Shown here: piece by piece, positions 41,894 to 50,700 of the stretch | How positions within the stretch are numbered: position 1 is the first letter of the stretch | Layout of the letters: every line of letters begins with the position of its first letter | Origin: Prosthecobacter debontii | Lineage (GTDB): Bacteria; Verrucomicrobiota; Verrucomicrobiia; Verrucomicrobiales; Verrucomicrobiaceae | NCBI RefSeq assembly: GCF_900167535.1 | Contig: NZ_FUYE01000004.1 | Location: 164,709 to 228,708, forward strand | DNA length: 64,000 bases | Reading direction: 5' to 3' | Position numbers and translations under genes: made by a program | Notes under the pieces: model-generated | Seen by the model: only the letters and a program-made list of their open reading frames with translations | Databases searched by the model: none | Told to the model about the DNA's origin: nothing

Positions 41894-43594
41894 ATGCGTG
41901 CCTTTCTTCTCTCTCTTTTTTGTCTTTGCTGGCTGCCGCTGACTGCGGCCTTACCTCAGGCGGAACGGATTCTTTTCCTGGGCGATAGCATCACCTATGG
42001 GGGCACCTATGTGCAGATCATCGAGGCGGCGCTGGTGGCGCAGCATCCGGAGAAGAAATACGAGGTCTTCAATCTCGGGCTATCCAGCGAGACGGTGTCG
42101 GGTCTATCCGAAGAAGGTCATGCGAACGGGCAGTTTCCACGGCCAGATCTGCATGAGCGGTTAGACCGAATTTTGAGCCAGGTGAAACCGCAACTCGTGA
42201 TTGCCTGCTACGGCATGAACGATGGCATTTACTACCCACTGAGCCCGGAGCGGATGGAGGCGTATCAGAAGGGGATGCTGAAGCTGCGGGAAAAGGTGGC
42301 GGCTATCGGTGCGCCGATCCTTCACCTGACACCCGCGGTGTTTGATCCGGTGCCGATTCATGAAAAGGTGTTGCCTGCGGGTCTGAAGGACTATCCGAAA
42401 CCCTATGCGGGTTATGATGAGGTGCTGACGGCCTATTCCCAATGGTTGCTGGATCAGCGGGCGCAGGGCTGGACGGTGCTGGATGTGCACGGGGCGATGA
42501 CGGCGGCGCTGGCGGAAGCCCGCAAGGCGGACGCGCAGTTTACTTTTTCCAAAGACGGCATTCACCCGAATGCGGCGGGTCATGCGGTGATGGCGGGGCC
42601 TTTGCTGAAAGAGTGGGGGTTGAAAGTGACCACCGATGGCATGCCGGATCATCCGCAAGGGGCGGCCATCTTTGCCCTCGTCCAGAAGAAGCAGAATCTG
42701 CTGCGCGATGCTTGGCTGAGCCAAACGGGCCACAAGCGCCCCGGCGTGAAACCCGGCTTGCCGTTAGAGGAGGCCGAAAAACAAGCGGCTGAGCTGGACG
42801 CGCAGACGCGGCAACTGGCGATTTCTGAGAAGCCTGTTGCGACGCAACAAGCCAACTTTGCTGGCACGACCTCGGATTGGAATGGCTATGTGAAATACGA
42901 CTTCGAGGTGGATGGGAAAGCGGTGCTCGTGGTCACCCCGAAACAAGCGGCCCCCGGCAAGCCTTGGGTCTGGCATGGGGAGTTCTTTGGTCACAAACCG
43001 GCCCCGGATATCGCACTGCTGGGGAAGGGCTATCACATCGCCTACATGAAGGTGCAAGACATGCTGGGTTCACCCGGAGCGGTAAAGCATTGGAATGCTT
43101 TTTATCAGGAACTGACGACGAAGTATGGCTTGTCCGAAAAGCCTTCCTTGGTGGGGCTGAGTCGAGGTGGTTTGTATTGCTACAACTGGGCGGAAGCGAA
43201 TGCGGATCAGGTCTCCTGCATCTATGCCGATGCACCGGTGTGTGATTTCAAAAGCTGGCCCGGAGGCAAGGGGAAGGGTAAGGGAGACCCCAAGAACTGG
43301 GAGCGTGTCTTGAAGCTCTGGAACTTCAAAGACGACGCCGAAGCGCTCGCGGCGAAGGTGAACCCGATCGATCATCTGGAGCCACTGGCCAAGCAGGGGG
43401 TGCCTTTGCTGCATGTCTATGGCGATGCGGATGATGTGGTGCCCTGGGATGAAAACACCGGGGTGGTCGCCGAGCGTTACAAGGCTCTGGGTGGCAGCAT
43501 CACCCTGATTGCCAAACCCGGCGTGGGGCATCACCCCCATGGCTTAGACGATAGCTCGCCGATTGTTGATTTCATTGTGAAGCACACACGCTGA
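41894..43594 (+). CDS. Secreted SGNH hydrolase fused to an alpha/beta hydrolase
   Basis: This 566-aa protein is read from ATG at 41894, where a signal peptide begins (MRAFLLSLFCLCWLPLTAA). The N-terminal SGNH/GDSL esterase has ILFLGDSITYGG (Ser nucleophile), the block II Gly, CYGMNDG (Asn) and DGIHPNAAGH (Asp-His). The C-terminal alpha/beta hydrolase has GLSRGGLYCY (Ser), GDADDVVPWDEN (Asp) and GVGHHPHG (His). Two complete esterase sets in one exported protein suggest removal of acyl groups from complex polysaccharide. The substrate is unknown. Fusion of this kind is common in polysaccharide-degrading Verrucomicrobiota and Planctomycetota. Confidence 0.82.
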   Translation: MRAFLLSLFCLCWLPLTAALPQAERILFLGDSITYGGTYVQIIEAALVAQHPEKKYEVFNLGLSSETVSGLSEEGHANGQFPRPDLHERLDRILSQVKPQLVIACYGMNDGIYYPLSPERMEAYQKGMLKLREKVAAIGAPILHLTPAVFDPVPIHEKVLPAGLKDYPKPYAGYDEVLTAYSQWLLDQRAQGWTVLDVHGAMTAALAEARKADAQFTFSKDGIHPNAAGHAVMAGPLLKEWGLKVTTDGMPDHPQGAAIFALVQKKQNLLRDAWLSQTGHKRPGVKPGLPLEEAEKQAAELDAQTRQLAISEKPVATQQANFAGTTSDWNGYVKYDFEVDGKAVLVVTPKQAAPGKPWVWHGEFFGHKPAPDIALLGKGYHIAYMKVQDMLGSPGAVKHWNAFYQELTTKYGLSEKPSLVGLSRGGLYCYNWAEANADQVSCIYADAPVCDFKSWPGGKGKGKGDPKNWERVLKLWNFKDDAEALAAKVNPIDHLEPLAKQGVPLLHVYGDADDVVPWDENTGVVAERYKALGGSITLIAKPGVGHHPHGLDDSSPIVDFIVKHTR

Positions 43595-43645
43595 CCTGAG
43601 TTTGTGCTGGAGAGAGTGGGCGCCTGCACGTATCGGAGAGATCTC

Positions 43646-44632
43646 ATGTCGGATGAATCGCATCATGAGCGAGAGCTGGGAGGCCAGTTGCTGGCTTCGG
43701 TTTCTCGCTCCTTCTATCTTACGCTCAAGGCCCTCCCAAAAGAACTGCGGGAGCCGATCTCCTTGGCCTATCTGTTGGCAAGAACCGCCGATACCATTGC
43801 CGATACAGCGGCTGTTCCTGCCGAGGTGCGACTGCAATGTCTCGAAGACTATCAGGGCCTCGTTGAAGGCGATACCGCCAAGCAACGCGATCTCACGGAA
43901 AGCTTGCAGCAGAAGTTTGCTCCGCTCCAGGAAGATGAGTCCGAAAAGCGACTGATGGAACGCTTTGCCGATGGGCTGGCCTGGCTCAGCACCATGCAAG
44001 GGGCCGCGCTCGTGGCGATCCGGCAGGTCCTGCACCACATCATTCGGGGGCAAATGCTGGATATCCGGCGTTTCCCGGGAGATGGCCAGGTGCGTGCGCT
44101 GAACAATGCGGAAGAGCTGGATGAATACACCTGGCTGGTCGCCGGTTGTGTGGGTGAGTTTTGGACCGAGATGTGTGCGACCGAGAAGCCGGGATCACTA
44201 GCTCCCCAGGTCTCGGTGGAGCAGATGAAAGCCTGGGGCGCCGGTTTTGGCAAAGGCCTTCAGTTGATCAATATCCTGCGAGACGTGGGCGAGGATCTGG
44301 AAGATGGCCGCTGCTACCTCCCTGGTGGTTTACAAGGGGATGCGGTCTTGGAAGCGGAATGGTCGCAGTGGTCGGTGGTCTGTCAGGATCACCTGGAATC
44401 GGGCCTGAGCTATGTGCAGCACGTGGCCGATGGTAAACTGCGGTATGCGACGGCGCTCCCGCTTCTGCTGGGGATTCGCACTGTGGCCAAGATGAAGCAG
44501 GCCACCTGGGCCGAGATCAAAGCGGGCATCAAGATTAGCCGACTGGATGTGGCCAAGATCCTGGCTGAAGCCGCCATCGCCTGCCGGAATCCCGCCAGCC
44601 TGGAGAAGCTCTATCGACGGTTAGGGAAGTAA
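43646..44632 (+). CDS. Squalene/phytoene synthase family protein
   Basis: This 328-aa protein is read from ATG at 43646 (MSDESHHEREL). It condenses two prenyl diphosphates head to head. First Asp-rich motif: AYLLARTADTIADT (DxxxD). Second: LQLINILRDVGEDLEDGRCY followed by LP. VSRSFYLTLKALP at the start is a family signature. Whether it makes squalene (hopanoid route) or phytoene (carotenoid) cannot be read; the absence of nearby carotenoid genes and the NILRDVGEDLEDGRCYLP form leaves both open. No NADPH-binding C-terminal membrane anchor is seen. Confidence 0.88.
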   Translation: MSDESHHERELGGQLLASVSRSFYLTLKALPKELREPISLAYLLARTADTIADTAAVPAEVRLQCLEDYQGLVEGDTAKQRDLTESLQQKFAPLQEDESEKRLMERFADGLAWLSTMQGAALVAIRQVLHHIIRGQMLDIRRFPGDGQVRALNNAEELDEYTWLVAGCVGEFWTEMCATEKPGSLAPQVSVEQMKAWGAGFGKGLQLINILRDVGEDLEDGRCYLPGGLQGDAVLEAEWSQWSVVCQDHLESGLSYVQHVADGKLRYATALPLLLGIRTVAKMKQATWAEIKAGIKISRLDVAKILAEAAIACRNPASLEKLYRRLGK

Positions 44633-44651
44633 GAGGGGCTTACCCACGACC

Positions 44652-45002
44652 TCAGACCACCGTGGTATTGACGATCTCGTTGCGCTCGTTCATGAGCAAG
44701 CGCTTCGGGGTAATGGGCTGGTCGGACAGACCAAAAGCCATGATGGTGACGATTTGGCCCTGATTGATCAGGTGGGCGGCGGCTCCATTGACGATGATTT
44801 GCCCAGAACCGCGTGGGGCAGGGATCACATAGGTTTCCAAGCGGTTACCGCTCGTGACACTGGTCACGAGCACCTTTTCGCCATTCCAAATGTCGGCGGC
44901 CTCCATCAAGTCCTCAGGTATGGTGATGCTCCCCTCGTAATGAATGTTGGAGTCAGTGACGGTGGCGCGGTGGATCTTGGATTTGAGCTGAATACGAAGC
45001 AC
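44652..45002 (-). CDS. panD: Aspartate 1-decarboxylase
   Basis: This 116-aa enzyme converts aspartate to beta-alanine for pantothenate and CoA. It starts at GTG 45002. The self-cleavage site Gly-Ser lies in NIHYEGSITIP near residue 25, where Ser becomes the pyruvoyl group. LKSKIHRATVT and GEKVLVTSVTSGNRLETY and the IVNGAAAHL motif match the family. It is divergent from the deacetylase lipoprotein and convergent with the prenyl synthase gene. Confidence 0.95.
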   Translation of the reverse strand: MLRIQLKSKIHRATVTDSNIHYEGSITIPEDLMEAADIWNGEKVLVTSVTSGNRLETYVIPAPRGSGQIIVNGAAAHLINQGQIVTIMAFGLSDQPITPKRLLMNERNEIVNTTVV

Positions 45003-45072
45003 GGTGTTAGTGTGCTTACGGGATGCGTTGCGTCAAGGTTGCATTCCCGTTCTCCTGTATGTAACTCTGGGT

Positions 45073-46383
45073 ATGCGTCTCTTTACGCTCACCCTTTCTC
45101 TTTTAGTTTTTTTGGGACTCCCGGCCTGCAAGCGGATCGAGTCCAAGCTGGATCGCCTAGCTCGGGCGGCCGGCATCACTCAAGCGCCTGCTGAATCTGC
45201 GCCTAAAGCGACAGAACAGCCTCTGACGCCGGAGCAGGTGGCGATGGAAAAACGCCTGCAGGACAACTCGGTTTATGAGGTCCCCAAGGAAGAAGACATA
45301 ACGCCCAAGTCCGAGGCCTTTGAACTGAATAAGTCCGCAGTCGTTTCTATTCTCGGCTATCATGACTTTCGTGATCGAGGCGGCAGCCCCATGATCATTG
45401 CCGCCGGGAAGTTTCGGGACCAAATGAAGGCCATCAAGGAGTCAGGGATTCCTGTTATCCCCCTGAGTGATGTGTTAGCTTGGCGGAAAGGTTTAAAAAA
45501 TATTCCCGAAGAATCCATTGTGATCACCATGGATGATGGTTGGCAGGGGGTCTATACCTATGCGTATCCGGTCTTGAAAGAGTATGGTTTTCCATTTACT
45601 GTTTATGTCTATAAGAAGTATGTTAATATAGGCGGACGTAGTCTAAGTTGGAGCCAGATTAAGGAGATGATGCAAAATGGCTGCGAGATAGGTAGCCACA
45701 GTGTCTCTCATGAAAGCTTCCGTGCGAAGAAAGGAAGAAGCGATGCCGAGCATGCGCAATGGGTGCTTGCTGAACTGAAAGACTCCAAGGATTTCATTGA
45801 AAAGAACCTTGGGGTTCCATGCACCAGCTTCGCCTATCCCTTCGGCGTTTTTGATGATGCTCTGGCTGAAACGGGACTTCAGGTAGGCTATGAAACGCTG
45901 GTGACGGTCAACAGTCAGAAAGTCAATTGGGATACTCCTTTGAGTAAGATGGGCCGTTTTATCATTCATGGGGAAAGCGATACGAACTTCAAGCTGGCCA
46001 CCAGTTTTCGAGGGCGAGGTGATGTCACTTCCAATCACTTCCTGAAGGCAGACGCCAAAGATGAAGCTGGAAGGAAGCTTTTGGAGATGAGTCCTGCCCC
46101 AAATGAAGTCATCACCGAAAGACGCCCGACCATTCGTGTGAACCTGCAACATGTAGGCACCGTGGAGGCGGACAGTGTGAGGTTACGTGTCTCCGGGTTA
46201 GGGAGCGTGTCAGCGCAATATGATCCTACCACGATGCAGGTGACTTACCAATTACCGTATCGACTGCGTCGTGAAGACTGCTCGGTGACCCTTAGTTTTA
46301 AACGTGCTGCAGGGCAGCCGGATGAGGTGGTAACTTGGAGATTCAAAGTCAATTTAGAAGCTAGCTATCTGCCTCAATCATAA
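45073..46383 (+). CDS. Lipoprotein polysaccharide deacetylase
   Basis: This 436-aa protein is read from ATG at 45073. It opens with a signal peptide and lipobox (LSLLVFLGLPACKR), so it is predicted to be a lipid-anchored exported protein. The NodB-type deacetylase domain (residues about 95-330) has VITMDDGWQGVYTYA (catalytic and metal Asp), EIGSHSVSHESF (metal His pair) and SFAYPFGVFDDA. A C-terminal beta-sandwich (about residues 345-436) follows, with PTIRVNLQHVGTVEADSVRL. It would remove N- or O-acetyl groups from cell-envelope glycans. Substrate is unknown. The frame is open further upstream but lacks the signal peptide position. Confidence 0.88.
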   Translation: MRLFTLTLSLLVFLGLPACKRIESKLDRLARAAGITQAPAESAPKATEQPLTPEQVAMEKRLQDNSVYEVPKEEDITPKSEAFELNKSAVVSILGYHDFRDRGGSPMIIAAGKFRDQMKAIKESGIPVIPLSDVLAWRKGLKNIPEESIVITMDDGWQGVYTYAYPVLKEYGFPFTVYVYKKYVNIGGRSLSWSQIKEMMQNGCEIGSHSVSHESFRAKKGRSDAEHAQWVLAELKDSKDFIEKNLGVPCTSFAYPFGVFDDALAETGLQVGYETLVTVNSQKVNWDTPLSKMGRFIIHGESDTNFKLATSFRGRGDVTSNHFLKADAKDEAGRKLLEMSPAPNEVITERRPTIRVNLQHVGTVEADSVRLRVSGLGSVSAQYDPTTMQVTYQLPYRLRREDCSVTLSFKRAAGQPDEVVTWRFKVNLEASYLPQS

Positions 46384-46473
46384 TTTGAAGGTTGCGGTAT
46401 AACCTTTGATTGACAAGAAAGATGAATAGCCAGAGTATTGGCAGAGTTCCCTAACTCAACCAACAACCTAATC

Positions 46474-46719
46474 ATGCCAAAATCTCTTCCTTCTGTTGAT
46501 CAGCTCACACGAGCTCTTGAAGTCACACGTCAGATTGAAAAACTTCAGGCCGAACTCAACAGCATCCTCGGTGGTAATTACAAGTCAGTCGGCAAGTTGC
46601 CCAAAGCTGAAAAGCAGGGCCGCAAAAAGCGTGAAATGTCTCCTGAAGCTAAGGAGAAGATTGCTGCCGCTCAACGCCTTCGCTGGGCTCGCCAGAAGAA
46701 AGCCGAGAAGAAGGGCTAA
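46474..46719 (+). CDS. Small basic DNA-binding-type protein
   Basis: This 81-aa protein is read from ATG at 46474. A coiled-coil N-terminal half (ALEVTRQIEKLQAELNSIL) is followed by a strongly basic C-terminal half: KQGRKKREMSPEAKEKIAAA, then QRLRWARQKKAEKKG. The SPEAKEKIAAAQRLRWA motif with flanking Lys/Arg is widespread in Verrucomicrobiota and related phyla and looks like an AT-hook or histone-tail-like DNA-binding segment. Its function there is not known to me. Confidence 0.7.
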   Translation: MPKSLPSVDQLTRALEVTRQIEKLQAELNSILGGNYKSVGKLPKAEKQGRKKREMSPEAKEKIAAAQRLRWARQKKAEKKG

Positions 46720-46772
46720 TTTCAGCCGGATGGTTTAAAGCCATTCATTTGCCTCGTGCAGGCTTTCAGCTT

Positions 46773-46804
46773 ATGCCGTAGATCCTTATATGGATCTACG
46801 GCAT
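46773..46804 (+). promoter_or_regulatory. Perfect hairpin occluding the lysR-type start codon
   Basis: ATGCCGTAGATCC (46773-46785) is the exact reverse complement of GGATCTACGGCAT (46792-46804), with a 6-base loop TTATAT. The start codon ATG (46790-46792) spans loop and stem. In RNA it would hide the start region; as DNA it is a 13+13 bp dyad that a dimeric regulator could bind. No Shine-Dalgarno match is visible. Confidence 0.7.
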
Positions 46805-47707
46805 TTGCGCTATTTTCAGGCAGTTGCGGAGGAACTCAGTTTCTCCCGCGCTTCCAGACGGCTCTATATTGCGCAGCCTGCCTTGTCGCGTGCCGTCCAG
46901 GAATTAGAGCATGAGTTAGGCATCAGGTTGATCGAACGCGATCGAAGAACCGTCGCTTTGACCCCCGCCGGGACTGTTCTCCTGCATGAAACGGCGCTTT
47001 TGCTGGAAAGGTTCGAGGAGTCCATTCGTCGGGTCCGGCGCACCGCATTAGGTGAAGAGGGGGAATTGCGTCTGGGTTATATTGGGCCTCCGACTCAACG
47101 GTTCCTGGGGCGATTGCTTCACGATTTCCGCCATCGTTATCCCAACGTTTCCGTCCATTTAGAAGAGCGCACCCCTGAGCGAGTCTGGGAAATGGTGGCG
47201 AAAGGAAGGCTGTCTGTCGCACTCACTCGACCCCTACCGGGGCAAGGAGGGAGAGCGCTGGAGACGCTGTTACTGCGAAATGAGCCTTTAGGTATTGTGG
47301 TGCCAAAGCATCATCGCTTGATGCAGGAAGAAGCGGTGACCTGGGAAATGCTGGCTCAAGAATCACTCATTGTTCTGGCTCGCCGAGAAGGCGTCGGGTT
47401 GCACGATGAAATTCTCGCGGCCTGTCGTGCGGCGGGCTTCACGCCGAAGATTGCTTACAGTCCCAGTTTGATGGGCACCGTGCTCAGTTATGTCGAGGCA
47501 GGGGCTGGGGTGGGAATTGCGACTGATAGCGTAGCTGCATCGTCAATGCCTTCGGCTTTGCGGTTCCTCCCCGTTACGCCTGAGAAGACAGTGCCTCTGG
47601 TCTTAGTGTGGAATCCGGAAGACGATTCACCTACCGTTCAGGCATTTCGAGGACTTGTTTCGGAGTGGTTGAGTGGCGGCAAGCTTTGGCAGACGATGTC
47701 TGATTGA
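46790..47707 (+). CDS. LysR-family transcriptional regulator
   Basis: This 305-aa protein has the LysR helix-turn-helix (MDLRHLRYFQAVAEELSFSR, then ASRRLYIAQPALSRAVQELE, residues 1-40) and a substrate-binding domain (residues about 90-295) with GELRLGYIGPPTQRFLGRLL and GAGVGIATDSVA. This subtype (YFxAVAEELSFSRAS) commonly controls a divergent metabolic gene, but none is present next to it. The start codon lies inside a 13-bp perfect hairpin, so autoregulation at DNA or mRNA level is likely. The gene ends before a long hairpin shared with the convergent giant gene. Effector is unknown. Confidence 0.93.
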   Translation: MDLRHLRYFQAVAEELSFSRASRRLYIAQPALSRAVQELEHELGIRLIERDRRTVALTPAGTVLLHETALLLERFEESIRRVRRTALGEEGELRLGYIGPPTQRFLGRLLHDFRHRYPNVSVHLEERTPERVWEMVAKGRLSVALTRPLPGQGGRALETLLLRNEPLGIVVPKHHRLMQEEAVTWEMLAQESLIVLARREGVGLHDEILAACRAAGFTPKIAYSPSLMGTVLSYVEAGAGVGIATDSVAASSMPSALRFLPVTPEKTVPLVLVWNPEDDSPTVQAFRGLVSEWLSGGKLWQTMSD

Positions 47708-47719
47708 GTCAATCTTTGA

Positions 47720-47750
47720 TGAAGCGGCTCCAGATGCAGGAGCCGCTTCA
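47720..47750. terminator. Bidirectional hairpin between convergent genes
   Basis: A 12-bp perfect stem (TGAAGCGGCTCC with GGAGCCGCTTCA) and a 7-base loop between the lysR-type gene and the giant repeat gene. Neither side has a clear T run, so termination strength is uncertain. Confidence 0.6.
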
Positions 47751-47770
47751 CCCAATCCTCACTGATGAAG

Positions 47771-50700
47771 TCATTTCTTACTGCGGCGGCGGCGCACCAC
47801 CATCGCCGTCAAAGCTGCCAACAGGAATAAACAGCGACTCGGCTCCGGCACGACGACGACGGTTACAGAAATCGTGCCGTTGGTGAGGAACTGACTGACA
47901 TCCCAGATGCGGGACAGACTGCTCAGATCAGGCAAGTCAAACTGGGCACTGTTATCGCCACTTCCATCGCGGAAATTTGCGCCCACATCGAAACTCCCAC
48001 TGAGGGCTCCCATCCAATCCAGTAGATCAAACGTTGCGCCATCGGCGAAGGTGGTATTGAAAGCCTCCCCCGTGAGTGAAGTGCTCACCACCAGTCGCCC
48101 GTCAAGAGTCAAGCCGTTAAGACCGCTCACCACAATTTGATCGTAGCTGGATGTCCCTTGGATTTGAAGCTGGCCAGTGCCGTTGGTTGTCAGATTGAGG
48201 CTGTTGAGAGTCAGGGTTCCTGTGCTCAATCCACCTGAATCTCCTGGGCGAATGAAGCCTTGTGTGATGGTCGTCGAGCCATTGACAATGCCCGTGCCTG
48301 CGAGAGCCGCAGTGGCACCGTTAACGCTCACAGCGCTACTGCCAGAGGTGCTGCCGACTCCAGCTAGGCCCACCTGTAGCGTGCCTGCGGTGATGCTGGT
48401 GCTGCCGGTATAGGTATTCGTCGAAGCGAGAGTTTGAACCCCTGAGCCCACCTTCACCAGAGAGAGTGCTCCACCGCCAGATCCGTCTTGAATTCGTCCG
48501 CTAAAAATCGTGGAGGTGCTGTCGCCACCCACCGTTAAGATAGCTGCTGTCGCGCTGGCATTCTCAACGACCCCAGACTCCGAACCGGCTAGAGAGCCAA
48601 GCGCAATGTTGCGGCCTGAAGTGCGTAACGTCGCATTAACCGTGGTCGCGGAATTCACACCGAAAGCACTCGTGCTGCCCGCGATCAAAGTGCCAGCCTG
48701 AACAATCGTCGGGCCCGTGTAGCTGTTGGCACCGCTCAGCGTCAAATTCCCTGTGCCGACTTTCGTGATACCGCCGGATGTGTTGGTGCCGAGCGTTACG
48801 GTTCCAAAGGTAACGCCAGAACCACCTCCTCCGATCAACGAAACCGTGGGTGTGCCCGTGTAGTCGGTGCCTGCATTGGTGATGGTGATGCTGGCGATCT
48901 TATAGGTTCCGTTGCCGGTGCCGTCATCGACCATATTGGCCACAGCGGTTGCGCCACTGCCATTGCCGCTGATGGAAATGTAAGGGGCACCAACATAGCC
49001 ACTGCCACCGTTTGTTACTTCAACGGTCACTACGCCATTTCCAGTTGGTGCGGCCAAGTTCTGCCCAATCGTGAGGTTTTGATTGCTGGTGTCGAAGGTT
49101 GCACCGCCAGCATAGATGTTGGCTTGGCTCAGGCCCGTCAGGAAGGTGCTACCGCTGGCACTGGTTGCGGCTTTGAGGGTGCCTCCGTTGAAATTAAGGA
49201 TACTCAATCCGGTAGAGCTGCCTTTTTGAATTTGGCGGGTTGAGTAAATGCCACCGTTAAGATTCAAGATGCCTGTGTCGTCCACGCCTTGTGCCAAAAT
49301 GGTGTTGCCATTGATCGTCACTTGTGATGTGCCCGCGACAGTTTGCTCTCCTCGCAGTCCTCCCGAGTTGGTCGTGCGGTTGTTATAACCGATTCGATGA
49401 CTGAGGGCTGTGATGCTTCCCCCTGTGAAATAGGCGACGCCTCGTGCAGAGGATATTCCATCCGAACCATTGCCGCCGACTTCAAGTCCGTTGCCGATGC
49501 TGATGGTGATGGAACCTCCTGACTGATAAAACACACCCGTCGATCCCGTGGCTCCACCGCCCATTCGGAAGCGAAATGATGTCGTGCCGGTATCGGTGAG
49601 CGACCCTCCGTTCATTTGATAGAAGCCATAGGATGGGGAGGTCGTGCTATTGCCCAAATTGATCGGGCCAACGAGGGTGAGGTTACCGCCGTTTTGATAG
49701 AAGGCCCCAGAGCTTCCACTTGCTGTGCCGATCAAAAGTCCTGACGTCGAAGAGGCGTTGATGGTGGAATCTGGTCCCATCACGAGAATGCCTTTTGAAT
49801 TGGTCGCATTGGCGACGCTGATGGAGGTTGCTCCCGTGGCACTGCCGGAAACATTCAACGTGCCGCTTGTTACGATCAAGGAACCGATAAAGGTGTTTGC
49901 TCCAGATAGATTGAGTTGACCCGTGCCGCTTTTGGTTAGGCCGAAAGAGCCGCTGATATTTCCGCCCACGGTAAGAGCATTGGCACTGTTATTCGTCCAT
50001 GTTTGGGAGGCTCCCAGGATGATGTTAGCATTCAATGTGACTGCTCCTGCACCTGAGTTAACGACAATCCCCGTAGCGTCTGCGATGGTAAGCGCGTTAC
50101 CATCCGCATTCAGGGTGATTCCAGCCGAGTCGTTCACGACAAGGTTTCTGACTGACATAGGAGCTCCTAGAATCATTGAGCTTTGTTGAGTCGCTCCTGT
50201 GCTGGAGAAGGTCACTGTAGCCCCGGCTCCTGGAGTCAACGCGGTGGCTCCTGTGCCGTTGGAATTGGTGACCCAATTACTGGCTGTGCCGTTGGAGAGC
50301 GCCCAAACATTGTTGCCAACGTCGAGTCCCCCCTTCCAGAACACGCTCGTCAGTGCAGTTGCACTCGCCACGTTGACACTGATCGTTGTATCGGTGGCGT
50401 TAAAGTTGCTAACGGTGAAGTTGGTCGCGTTGTAGAGCTTGCCCAGGCTGTAGGTAGCACCTCCCGAGGTGAGGCCTCCAGCAGCGGTCAGGAGATTATG
50501 GGTGCCTGCACTAACGGAGCCCCCTCGAATGCCGAAGATATCGACGGTAATCGCGCCACTCGCCGTAGCTGGGCTTGAACTCTGAATGACTGATTGACTG
50601 AGGGTGCCTGCGACAGCGGTGCCTAAGGTACTGCCGCCATTCAAAGTTAGGCTTCCAGTGCCCAGATTCAAGGAACCTGCCGCCGTAGGCTGATAAGCAA

